The position numbers were made by a program, and so were the translations under genes. Under the pieces are notes generated by a model. That model ran no database searches. It worked only from the letters and a program-made list of their open reading frames with translations, and was not told the origin of the DNA. A DNA stretch of 39,719 nt from an uncultured Oscillospiraceae bacterium (GTDB lineage: Bacteria; Bacillota; Clostridia; Oscillospirales; Oscillospiraceae), in NCBI GenBank assembly GCA_902497145.1, contig CABVDR010000018.1:1-39719 (forward strand), written 5' to 3'. Shown here in pieces: positions 33,287-39,719 of the stretch (positions are counted from its first letter, which is position 1; each line of letters begins with the position of its first letter).

Positions 33287-33315
33287 ATTATAGGGCATGT
33301 CCCCCGTCACATTCC
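33287..33315 (-). promoter_or_regulatory. Possible promoter of the spoIIA operon
   Basis: Minus strand: GGAATG (33310-33315), 17-nt spacer, TATAAT (33287-33292). The GGGGAATG box recalls the SigH -35 (AGGAWWT), but the SigH spacing to a GAAT -10 is not met. The leader carries a hairpin (33252-33257 with 33279-33284, inner 33262-33266 with 33271-33275). Confidence 0.4.
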
Positions 33316-33387
33316 CCTGTATTCTGTCGCCGCGGGACACTCAGGCGTATTTTTCCCCAAAATTTGGGCAGGCTGTGGAAACATCGG

Positions 33388-33416
33388 TTTACAAATTCCT
33401 GCCGCAGCGGTATGAT
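33388..33416 (+). promoter_or_regulatory. Sigma-A promoter of the MATE gene
   Basis: TTTACA (33388-33393), 17-nt spacer, TATGAT (33411-33416). Predicted start near 33423, which rules out the upstream in-frame extensions of the MATE gene. Confidence 0.7.
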
Positions 33417-33458
33417 GGAGAAGAATCCGCCGCTTTGCGGCTTTCGGGAGGCGCTACC

Positions 33459-34829
33459 GTGTCCAAACAGATCCACCTCACCTCCGGCCCCATCACCAGC
33501 CAACTCATCCGGCTGTGTCTGCCCTTGCTGGCGGCCAATGTGCTCCAGCAGCTCTACAATATCATCAACTCTCTCATTGTCCGCCACTTCATCGGCGGCG
33601 ACGCCTTTGCCGCCCTGGGGGTAGCCGAGAGCGTGATGAACCTGTTTATCTACGTCATCACCGGAGCCTGCATGGGCGCGTCCGTACTGGTGGCCCGGTT
33701 CTTCGGGGAACAGAACTTTCCCCGCCTGCGCCGGCAGATGTTTGTCTCCGGCGTGCTCATCGGCGGCACTACCTTGGTGGCCGTCACCCTGACCCAGCTG
33801 TTTCTGCCTCAGCTGCTGCGGCTCATCTCCACTCCAGAGGAGCTGATGGCGGACACCACCGACTATTTGCGGATCATCCTGGTGGGCATGCTCTTCACCT
33901 TCGCCTACAACTATCTGGCCGCCACTCTGCGGGCTATCGGCAACACCAAGGCGGCCCTGTATTTTCTCCTCACCTCTCTGGGCTATAACCTGCTTGCCGC
34001 CTGGGTGCTGGTGGCCCAACTGAAGCTGGGCATTGTGGGCACCGCCCTGGCCACCTCCAGCGCCCAGCTGCTCTCCGCTCTGCTGTGCTTTCTCTACATG
34101 CGCAAAAAGCTCCCTTTCCTTCGCATCAGCAAGGCGGACATGCACCTGGAGCCTATGCTCATGCGTCTCACCACCAGCTATGCCGCCGTGGCCGCCCTCC
34201 AGCAATCCAGCCTGTACCTGGGCAAGCTGATGATCCAGAGCGCGGTCAACAGCATCAGCACCGACGCCATCTCCGCCTTCACCGCCACCACCCGGGTGGA
34301 AAACTTCACCCAGGCCTTTGGCATCAGCGCCTGCGAGGCCATCGCCATCTTTGTGGCCCAAAACCAGGGGGCCAAACAATATCGCCGGGCCAACCGGGGC
34401 TTTCTCCGGGGCTTTGCCATCACCACCGCCATCGGCGTGGGCTTCTCTGTGCTGCTGGGGCTCTTTGCACGGCCCATGGTGGCCCTGTTTTTGGGCGATG
34501 ACCTGCAAAGTATCCCCCTGGGGGTCTCCTACCTCCAGCTCATGGCCTGGTTCTACTTTTTGTCCTTCATTGGCCACTCCTATGTGGGCCACTACCGTGG
34601 CATCGGCCGCATGAATATCACCTTCTTCGGCACCACCTTGCAGATCGTGGTGCGGGTGATCGGCACCTACCTGCTGGTGGGGGCCATGGGACTGGACGCG
34701 GTGGCCCTGTCCACCGGTCTTGGCTGGATGGTCATCGTGATCTTCCATTCCACCGTCTACCTATTGGAGCGGCGTGGCATCGGCTACCACCTGCCCACTG
34801 AGGACGGCGAACGACCCGAACAGGGATAA
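33459..34829 (+). CDS. MATE family multidrug/Na+ antiporter
   Basis: A 456-residue membrane protein with twelve helices in two MATE repeats. It starts GPITSQLIRLCLPLLAANVLQQLYNIINSLIVRHFIGGDAFAALGVAES, the standard MATE opening; the second half starts near MLMRLTTSYAAVAALQQSSLYLGKLMIQSAVN. The length is typical. Members exchange Na+ or H+ for cationic drugs or metabolites. The start is GTG 33459, 7 nt after GGGAGG and downstream of the promoter. It forms a single-gene unit with its own terminator. Confidence 0.92.
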   Translation: MSKQIHLTSGPITSQLIRLCLPLLAANVLQQLYNIINSLIVRHFIGGDAFAALGVAESVMNLFIYVITGACMGASVLVARFFGEQNFPRLRRQMFVSGVLIGGTTLVAVTLTQLFLPQLLRLISTPEELMADTTDYLRIILVGMLFTFAYNYLAATLRAIGNTKAALYFLLTSLGYNLLAAWVLVAQLKLGIVGTALATSSAQLLSALLCFLYMRKKLPFLRISKADMHLEPMLMRLTTSYAAVAALQQSSLYLGKLMIQSAVNSISTDAISAFTATTRVENFTQAFGISACEAIAIFVAQNQGAKQYRRANRGFLRGFAITTAIGVGFSVLLGLFARPMVALFLGDDLQSIPLGVSYLQLMAWFYFLSFIGHSYVGHYRGIGRMNITFFGTTLQIVVRVIGTYLLVGAMGLDAVALSTGLGWMVIVIFHSTVYLLERRGIGYHLPTEDGERPEQG

Positions 34830-34865
34830 AAAAATCGGCGAACCAATTTGGTTCGCCGATTTTTT
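34829..34865 (+). terminator. Terminator of the MATE gene
   Basis: A 16-bp stem (34829-34844 with 34850-34865), 5-nt loop, A/T runs at the base. It could also end minus-strand transcripts that run through the repeat copy. Confidence 0.88.
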
Positions 34866-34895
34866 GTTCTTGTCTTAGAAAGCTGTCCTGGTTTT

Positions 34896-34961
34896 GCCCA
34901 GAAGCAAAGCGCAGCTTTGCGCAAAAGTTCTTTTGCCTACTTTTCTTTCAAGAAAAGTAGG
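34896..34961 (-). repeat. Two-hairpin intergenic repeat, copy 2
   Basis: 66 bp matching 17561-17627. It consists of a 7-bp hairpin with a GCA loop (GCAAAGC/GCTTTGC) and a 12-bp palindrome (34936-34947 with 34950-34961). As with copy 1, the palindrome lies at the 3' end of a minus-strand gene, here directly after its stop codon. Confidence 0.75.
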
Positions 34962-35471
34962 TCAAGAAAGGGTGTAAGAGCCGCGCACCAAAACCTTCAC
35001 CGTGCCGGAGCCGGCAGTGATGTAGTGGTCGGTCATGGTGGCCATGTACAGGTGGTTCTGCACCAGAGTGCCGCCATGATTCAGGTTCCCCCCGGTGGTG
35101 GTGTCCACCAGAGCAGGGTTTACCGCCGCGCCTGCCGTTGCACTGCCTACCCGGAGCATAACCTCAGCCCCCAGCCCCAGGTTCATCCGCTGTCCTGCGG
35201 ACAGGGTAACCACCTGATAGGAGGCGCTGCCGCCGATGCCGGACTGGCCGGCCAGCTGCTCAAACTGCTTGGTGAGCTCCTGACTCTTGGTGTCCGCCTT
35301 CTCCTGGGTGGTCTTCATCAGGTCGGGGAGCACCGTCTCGGTGAGGTAGCTCAGGGTGACCAGGGGGTCGCTCTGGTCTCCCGCCGCCAGCGCCACCGCG
35401 CCCGCCGCCAGGCAGGTACCGGCCAGACAGAAGGCGGCCAGGCGGATCTTCCAGGTTCCCGTCTTTTTCAT
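34962..35471 (-). CDS. Hypothetical secreted protein
   Basis: A 169-residue protein with a signal peptide (KKTGTWKIRLAAFCLAGTCLAAGAVALAAG, probable cleavage after residue about 30). A helical stretch with DLMKTTQEKADTKSQELTKQFEQLAG follows, then a Gly/Ala-rich, beta-like C-terminal region with LSAGQRMNLGLGAEVMLRVGSATA and GTVKVLVRGSYTLS. I recognise no family; clostridial proteins of this size and layout exist without known function. AAGGAG precedes the ATG. It lies 59 nt after mazF with a GC hairpin in the gap, so cotranscription is possible but not certain. Confidence 0.65.
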   Translation of the reverse strand: MKKTGTWKIRLAAFCLAGTCLAAGAVALAAGDQSDPLVTLSYLTETVLPDLMKTTQEKADTKSQELTKQFEQLAGQSGIGGSASYQVVTLSAGQRMNLGLGAEVMLRVGSATAGAAVNPALVDTTTGGNLNHGGTLVQNHLYMATMTDHYITAGSGTVKVLVRGSYTLS

Positions 35472-35501
35472 TGTGATGTACTCCTTTATTCTTCCTATGT
35501 A

Positions 35502-35519
35502 AACCGCCCGCAGGCGGTT
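35502..35519 (-). terminator. Hairpin between mazF and the secreted protein gene
   Basis: A 7-bp stem (35502-35508 with 35513-35519) with a 4-nt loop. Only UUUACAU follows on the minus strand, so it is a weak or partial terminator, or an RNA processing structure. Confidence 0.4.
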
Positions 35520-35530
35520 CCCCTCCCGGT

Positions 35531-35902
35531 CTACACCATGGTCTCCGGATGGAGTCCAAAGCTGACCGCGATGGCATTATCTACCTTTCTCATGGCCTTG
35601 TCGTCCACCTTCCCCATATGCTCCCGCAGGCGCCGCTTATCCAGGGTACGGATCTGCTCCAGCAGGACGATGGAATCCTTGGGCAGCCCGCAGCTGAGAG
35701 CGGACAGAGGGATGTGGGTGGGCAGCTTGGCCTTCCCGGTCTGGGAGGTGATGGCCGCGGCGATGACAGTGGGGCTGTGGCGGTTTCCGGTGTCGTTCTG
35801 CACGATGAGCACCGGACGCACGCCGCCCTGCTCACTGCCCACCACCGGGCTGAGATCGGCGTAAAAAATGTCGCCTCGTTTCACACTGTTATCCACGTAC
35901 AT
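35531..35902 (-). CDS. mazF: MazF/PemK family mRNA interferase toxin (NdoA type)
   Basis: A 123-residue toxin. Family landmarks are VKRGDIFYADLSPVVGSEQGGVRPVLIVQND, with the conserved G-S-E-Q-G-G-x-R-P-V, then TVIAAAITSQ and KDSIVLLEQIRTLDKRRL. It is close to B. subtilis NdoA (EndoA), which cuts RNA at UACAU. It lies downstream of alr, as in B. subtilis, where the antitoxin NdoAI is encoded between the two. Here the 197 bp between alr and mazF hold no antitoxin-like ORF. They do hold a possible promoter, an inverted repeat and a leader hairpin. The ATG is preceded by GCGGAGTG. Confidence 0.9.
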   Translation of the reverse strand: MYVDNSVKRGDIFYADLSPVVGSEQGGVRPVLIVQNDTGNRHSPTVIAAAITSQTGKAKLPTHIPLSALSCGLPKDSIVLLEQIRTLDKRRLREHMGKVDDKAMRKVDNAIAVSFGLHPETMV

Positions 35903-35920
35903 TCACACTCCGCTGGAAAA

Positions 35921-35968
35921 TAGTACGCGTTACCGGGCCTTCCCGGCCCTTTATGTAACGCTGTACTA
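35921..35968 (-). promoter_or_regulatory. Leader hairpin of mazF
   Basis: A long interrupted stem in the mazF 5' leader: TAGTAC (35921-35926) with GTACTA (35963-35968), CGTTAC (35928-35933) with GTAACG (35955-35960), and GGGCC (35935-35939) with GGCCC (35945-35949). On the RNA strand the right arm includes UACAU (35953-35957), the target of NdoA-type enzymes. Confidence 0.5.
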
Positions 35969-35992
35969 TGATTCTCCCACGGAGCGGAGGAG

Positions 35993-36016
35993 ATTATACG
36001 TTTCTGGAATCAGAAA
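35993..36016 (-). promoter_or_regulatory. Possible mazF promoter with operator-like inverted repeat
   Basis: Minus-strand TATAAT (35993-35998) with a perfect TTTCTG-GAAT-CAGAAA repeat (36001-36016) where a repressor would block RNA polymerase. No good -35 is visible. Confidence 0.4.
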
Positions 36017-36099
36017 ATTTTGCCTCCGCGCCTTCCCTGCCGCAGGCGGACAGCCTGCCGCTCCAATCCATCCTATGCCGCTGCAGGGCGGCTGGGCAC

Positions 36100-37218
36100 T
36101 CAGGGCAGATAGACCCTGGGCACGCGGGGACTGAGGTCACAGAGCAGCTCATAGACAATGGTGCCAGCCAGGTCGGCGGCCTTCTCCGTGAGCTCCGGGC
36201 CGTAGACCACCACAATGTCCCCCGGCTTCACATCGGGCAGATCGGTGACGTCCACCATGCACATGTCCATACACACCCGGCCCACAATGGGACAGGGGGT
36301 GCCGTGAATCTCCATGACCATCTGATTGGACAGGCAGCGGGGATAGCCGTCGCCGTAGCCGATGGGCACCACCGCCAGCTTGGAGTCCCGTTTTAAGACC
36401 GCGGTGCGGCCATAGCTGACACAGGTGCCGGCGGGCAGCTCCCGCACGGCGGCAATACGGCTTTTCACCGTCATCACCGGACGCAGGCCGGGACCGTCCA
36501 GCCCCTCTATCTCCGGAGCCGGGTAATATCCATACAGAGCGATGCCGGGGCGCACCATATCCAGATGGGTACAGGGATAGTTTAACACAGCCCCGCTGGC
36601 CCCGCAATGGCAAATTTTAAAGGTCACCCCCACCTTGGCCAGCATCTCCCTGGCGTCCAGGAACTTGGTCAGCTGCTCCATGGTGTATTCCTCGCTGCTG
36701 TCCGCGTCGGCAAAGTGGGTGAACATTCCCTCCGCCTCCAGCCCGGGCAGGGCGCACAGCCGGGCGATCTCCTGGGCGGTCTGCTCCCCCTGCCAAAGAA
36801 AGCCAAGGCGGCTCATGCCGGTATCCAGCTTGACGTGGATGGTGAGGGTCTTCCCCGCCGCCACCGCCGCCTGAGACAGAGCCTGTCCGGTGGCCAGGTC
36901 CCCCACTGCCTGGGTCACCTGGTACTCCAGCAGCATAGGGGCCAGCTCCACAGGGGTGTTGCCCAGGCATAGGATAGGCAGGGTGACGCCCGCCTGGCGC
37001 AGCTCCCTGGCCTCGTCCACGCAGGCTACTGCCAGCATGTCGGCCCCCAGCTCCTCCAGCTTTTTGGCCACGGGAACCGCCCCGTGACCGTAGGCGTTGG
37101 CTTTACACACCCCTAAAAACCGGCAGCCTGGCTCCAGCATGGCGCGCAGGGCGCGATAGTTATGCTCCAGGGCGGACAGGTCCACTTCCGCCCAGGTCCT
37201 CATCTTTGTGGTATCCAT
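36100..37218 (-). CDS. alr: Alanine racemase
   Basis: A 372-residue PLP enzyme. CKANAYGHGA (Lys about 39) binds PLP; the opposite catalytic tyrosine is in CVSYGRTAVL; HVKLDTGMSRLGF and VCMDMCMVDVTD are family motifs. It interconverts L- and D-alanine for peptidoglycan. In C. difficile and B. subtilis an alr gene also follows a LolA-like lipoprotein gene, as here (12-nt gap). The ATG has GAGAGGG upstream. A role in spore germination signalling (D-alanine) is possible from context only. Confidence 0.95.
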   Translation of the reverse strand: MDTTKMRTWAEVDLSALEHNYRALRAMLEPGCRFLGVCKANAYGHGAVPVAKKLEELGADMLAVACVDEARELRQAGVTLPILCLGNTPVELAPMLLEYQVTQAVGDLATGQALSQAAVAAGKTLTIHVKLDTGMSRLGFLWQGEQTAQEIARLCALPGLEAEGMFTHFADADSSEEYTMEQLTKFLDAREMLAKVGVTFKICHCGASGAVLNYPCTHLDMVRPGIALYGYYPAPEIEGLDGPGLRPVMTVKSRIAAVRELPAGTCVSYGRTAVLKRDSKLAVVPIGYGDGYPRCLSNQMVMEIHGTPCPIVGRVCMDMCMVDVTDLPDVKPGDIVVVYGPELTEKAADLAGTIVYELLCDLSPRVPRVYLP

Positions 37219-37230
37219 TGCAATCCCTCT

Positions 37231-37812
37231 CTATGTCTTTGAAAATTCCGTCACTTCACAAGCAATCACCCGCCGCCCGTCCTGGCTGATCTCCCCTGCG
37301 GTGAGGGCGTGGGTCTGGGTATCAAACCACAGGGTCACCTCCCGGCCAGTGCCTGGCTTCTGCTCCGGGTCGGCACAGTGTACCTCCAGCATGCCGTCGG
37401 TGAGGGTGCACCGGTCGATGTACTGGCTGCGGGCGGCCTCCATCAGGGCGGGCAGAGCACTCACCGGGGACAGGCCGTCCTCGTCCAGAAAGCCTGTCTC
37501 CAGGCTCAGATCCTCATACTCTAGCGTGCCCTCTTCCCCGGTAATCCGGGCGGTCACCCCGGCGAGCATCTCCGGCTCCCGGATGGCCACGGTGGTCTCC
37601 TCCCCGTCCCAGGTGACGGACAGGGTGAAATCGTACACCCGCTGCCCATAGTCGGCATTCACCTGGGCCTGGAGGGAGTAGCTTGTCATGGCCATATACT
37701 CTCCCCGGATGGCCACAGCCTGGGCCTCGGCCCCGTTTTCGTTCTCTTGCCCGCCGCCGCAGCCTGTCAGCAGCAGGAGCATCATTGGTAGGAAAAGCAG
37801 CCGTTTGTTCAC
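37231..37812 (-). CDS. LolA-like lipoprotein (GerS/YdcC type)
   Basis: A 193-residue lipoprotein with the lipobox LLTGC at residues 14-18 and a Gly/Asn-rich linker, then a beta-rich domain: MAMTSYSLQAQVNADYGQRVYDFTLSVTWDGEETTVAIREPEMLAGVTARIT, then LWFDTQTHALTAGEIS. This is the layout of LolA-like lipoproteins such as B. subtilis YdcC and C. difficile GerS, which sit next to alr. GerS is needed for spore cortex hydrolysis. Homology is judged from fold pattern and neighbours, so the assignment is tentative. The start is GTG with GGAGGG upstream. Gaps of 25 nt and 12 nt to its neighbours indicate an operon. Confidence 0.65.
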   Translation of the reverse strand: MNKRLLFLPMMLLLLTGCGGGQENENGAEAQAVAIRGEYMAMTSYSLQAQVNADYGQRVYDFTLSVTWDGEETTVAIREPEMLAGVTARITGEEGTLEYEDLSLETGFLDEDGLSPVSALPALMEAARSQYIDRCTLTDGMLEVHCADPEQKPGTGREVTLWFDTQTHALTAGEISQDGRRVIACEVTEFSKT

Positions 37813-37837
37813 GGTGTTCCCTCCAAAATTGGTTGTT

Positions 37838-39511
37838 TCAGATCTCCGGCTCCGTACACTCCATCAGTACCTGGGGAATGGCATCCAGCAGGTCGCTGGG
37901 GAGCATGGCGTACTCCCCCAGCTTCTGGGCGCACACATCCCCCGCCTTTCCATGGATCCACACCGCCCAGGCGGCCAGCTCCGAGAGGTCCGTGTACTGC
38001 CCCACCAGATGCTTCTGCCCCCACAGGGCGGCGATCATGCCGGAGAGCACATCCCCCGAGCCCCCCTTGGCCATCCCCGGGTTGCCGGTGCCACAGATCC
38101 AGCATTGGCCGGAAGGGGCGGCGGTCACCGTGCCGTGACCTTTCAGCACCAGGGTACAGTGGTGCTCCTTGGCAAAGGAGCGGGCGGCGGTCAGCCGGTC
38201 CCGCACGGGCAGAAAAGTGCCGGTGAGCCGGGCATACTCCCCGGCATGTGGTGTGAGAACGGTGGGGGCGGAGCGTTTGTCCAGAATATCTATATGCCCC
38301 ACCAAGGCATTTATGCCATCGGCGTCCAGCACCACGGGGATGTCCAGGTCCTCCAGCAGGGAGCGCACCAGACGCTGGGTGCGGGGCTCCTGCCCCAGTC
38401 CTGGCCCAATTACGGCCACGTCGCAGCTTTTGGCCTTCTCCAAAATCTTGCTGTACTCGTTGGGCAGGGGGAAGGGCATGGCCTCGTCACACTTGACGGC
38501 CAGGATGGGGTAGATCTCCCGGGGCACCCCCAGGAACACCAGCCCCGCCCCGGTGCGCAACGCGGCCCGGGCGGCCAGGTTGGGCGCGCCGGTGTAGCCC
38601 TCGCTCCCCGCCAGGATGAAGAGCTTGCCAAAGTCCCCCTTGTGGCCGTCCACCGGGCGGCGGGGGAGGTTGCGGTACACATCGCCGGACATCGCCTGGA
38701 TTCTCTCCGGGACACACCAAATCCGTTCGTTGGCCAGATCAAAGGGAATGCCGATATCCATAACCTGCACCTTCCCGGCCCGGCCCGCTCCGGCACCCAG
38801 GTAGAGGCCGGGCTTGGCGCAGGTAAAGGTGACGGTCACCTTGGCCTGAACCGCATCCCCCAGGATTTCGCCCGTGTCCCCGTTCACCCCGGAGGGGAGG
38901 TCGCAGGCCACCACAGGGATACGCATGGAGTTGAGGCGCTGCACCAGCGTCAAAAACTCCCCCTCCAGGGGCCGCTTGAGACCCACGCCGAACAGAGCGT
39001 CCACCACACAGTCGCAGGTGGACAGCCAGAGGATGATCCGCTGACTCTCCAGGTCAAAGGGCTCCAGCTCACCCCCGGCCTCTCTCAGCTTCTCCTCCAT
39101 GGCCTGCTCGTCCGGCGTCATCTTTTCCCGGTCGCCCACCAGGAAGGCCCGGACCCGGTAGCCCTCCTTCAACAGAAGCCGGGCGGCGGCCACGCCGTCC
39201 CCTCCGTTGTTGCCCGGGCCGCAGAATACAGCAATGCGCTGGACGGGGTCGGTGTTTTTGGACTCCACGATGGAACGCAGCTCCTCCATCTCCCGCTGCT
39301 CCTCGGGAGTCGGTTCTTCTCCTGTCTTGGTCAGAAACCCGATACAGGCGGGTCCATCCGCGCCTTTTGGCTTCTGCGCTGGACCTATCAGGCTCATGAC
39401 CGCTTCCGCCACCGCTCGGGCGGCGTTCTCCATTAGCTCCAGGGAGGGGATGCCCCGCTCCTCCATGGCAATGCGGTCCAGTTCCTTCATCTGGGCAGTT
39501 GTAGCAAGCAT
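37838..39511 (-). CDS. nnr: Bifunctional NAD(P)H-hydrate repair enzyme (epimerase plus ADP-dependent dehydratase)
   Basis: A 557-residue fusion. The N-terminal NnrE epimerase has MKELDRIAMEERGIPSLELMENAARAVAEAV and FCGPGNNGGDGVAAARLL. The C-terminal NnrD dehydratase has KGDFGKLFILAGSEGYTGAPNLAARAALRTGAGLV, VIGPGLG, VLDADGINAL, LTPHAGEYARL and GNPGMAKGGSGDVLSGMIAALWGQ. It repairs hydrated NADH and NADPH. Bacterial fusions are usually about 500 residues; the excess is an insertion of about 45 polar residues (around 48-92, KTGEEPTPEEQREMEELRS) between the first helix and the dinucleotide motif. ATG 39511 has AAGGAGG 7 nt upstream. Confidence 0.93.
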   Translation of the reverse strand: MLATTAQMKELDRIAMEERGIPSLELMENAARAVAEAVMSLIGPAQKPKGADGPACIGFLTKTGEEPTPEEQREMEELRSIVESKNTDPVQRIAVFCGPGNNGGDGVAAARLLLKEGYRVRAFLVGDREKMTPDEQAMEEKLREAGGELEPFDLESQRIILWLSTCDCVVDALFGVGLKRPLEGEFLTLVQRLNSMRIPVVACDLPSGVNGDTGEILGDAVQAKVTVTFTCAKPGLYLGAGAGRAGKVQVMDIGIPFDLANERIWCVPERIQAMSGDVYRNLPRRPVDGHKGDFGKLFILAGSEGYTGAPNLAARAALRTGAGLVFLGVPREIYPILAVKCDEAMPFPLPNEYSKILEKAKSCDVAVIGPGLGQEPRTQRLVRSLLEDLDIPVVLDADGINALVGHIDILDKRSAPTVLTPHAGEYARLTGTFLPVRDRLTAARSFAKEHHCTLVLKGHGTVTAAPSGQCWICGTGNPGMAKGGSGDVLSGMIAALWGQKHLVGQYTDLSELAAWAVWIHGKAGDVCAQKLGEYAMLPSDLLDAIPQVLMECTEPEI

Positions 39512-39533
39512 AGATCGCCCTCCTTTTTTCGCC

Positions 39534-39539
39534 ATTCTA
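39534..39539 (-). promoter_or_regulatory. Possible -10 of the nnr-lipoprotein-alr operon
   Basis: Minus-strand TAGAAT preceded by TGC (extended -10), about 23 nt before the nnr ATG. The -35 region is only T-rich and falls at the end of the suf terminator. Confidence 0.4.
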
Positions 39540-39562
39540 GCACATTTCCTCTGGGAAAAAAA

Positions 39563-39586
39563 GTGGGACGCCCCCAGGCGTCCCAC
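39563..39586 (-). terminator. Terminator of the suf gene
   Basis: A perfect 10-bp stem (39563-39572 with 39577-39586) with a CCCA loop and T7 after it on the minus strand. Confidence 0.85.
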
Positions 39587-39596
39587 AAAAAAGTTT

Positions 39597-39719
39597 TTAC
39601 TTTAAGAAGCCGTTGACGATCTGCTCCTCGGCCTCCTTCTCGGTGAGGCCCAGGGTCATCAGCTTGATGAGCTGCTCCCCGGCGATCTTGCCGATGGCGG
39701 CCTCGTGGACCAGGCTGGC
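39597..39719 (-). CDS. SufB/SufD family Fe-S assembly protein, C-terminal end (partial)
   Basis: The last 40 codons of a gene running in from the right edge. They read ASLVHEAAIGKIAGEQLIKL followed by MTLGLTEKEAEEQIVNGFLK and TAA. The H-EA-x-GKI-x-xEQL-x-x-L-x-x-RGL-like pattern is the conserved C-terminus of SufB and SufD, the scaffold subunits of the SUF iron-sulfur assembly system. SufB and SufD cannot be separated from this stretch. Confidence 0.8.
   Translation of the reverse strand, partial: ASLVHEAAIGKIAGEQLIKLMTLGLTEKEAEEQIVNGFLK

Noticed and set aside
33288..34748. Long minus-strand open frame opposite the MATE gene
   Set aside because: Low-complexity His/Gly/Gln shadow. The MATE frame has a promoter, a ribosome site and twelve helices.

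Overview
The window is a 39.7 kb chromosomal segment, GC-rich in its genes, from an endospore-forming anaerobe of the class Clostridia. An Oscillospiraceae gut bacterium of the Flavonifractor / Lawsonibacter / Pseudoflavonifractor kind is my best guess. The grounds are a spoIIAA-spoIIAB-sigF operon, a GerS/YdcC-like lipoprotein next to alr, Gram-positive wall genes (LTA synthase-like and VanW proteins), strong Shine-Dalgarno sites, and sigma-A promoters with 17-nt spacers. The taxonomic placement is inference. I see no rRNA, tRNA, CRISPR array, transposase or prophage.

Layout. 1-4.7 kb: an AEC transporter, then an AT-richer stretch of about 750 bp that I read as a large structured non-coding RNA on the minus strand (consensus promoter, 16-bp terminator stem, long-range helices), then a vanW-DUF2461 operon. 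4.7-8.4 kb: an XpaC-like membrane protein and an LTA synthase-like sulfatase. 8.4-12.2 kb: a small conserved protein coupled to a CstA-family transporter, then two membrane proteins. 12.3-14.1 kb: thioredoxin, a thioredoxin reductase-like flavoprotein lacking the usual NADPH motifs, and a PNPOx-fold protein. 14.2-17.5 kb: glnS and an ECF sigma / anti-sigma pair. 17.6-21.3 kb: an operon of a GNAT, a COG2426 protein, a small membrane protein and recD2. 21.4-27.7 kb: a LexA-boxed operon uvrB-ybaK-eamA-uvrA in which uvrA is frameshifted between its two ATPase halves. 27.7-29.4 kb: radC and pyrE, with a GC-rich hairpin cluster and what looks like the leftover 3' end of a second pyrE between them. 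29.4-31.7 kb: a KdpDE-like two-component system and a candidate small RNA. 31.7-34.9 kb: the spoIIA operon and a MATE exporter. 34.9-39.6 kb: the minus-strand run nnrDE - lipoprotein - alr - mazF - secreted protein. The last bases hold the 3' end of a SufB/SufD gene.

How it fits together. Most of the window is housekeeping: nucleotide excision repair under SOS control, thiol redox, pyrimidine salvage, wall synthesis and sporulation. The parts that stand out are the large RNA near the left end, the split uvrA, a 66-67 bp two-hairpin repeat present twice with compensatory base changes (one copy supplies the RecD2 C-terminus), a mazF toxin gene with no visible antitoxin but with UACAU sites in its operon's untranslated regions, and the pyrE scar.
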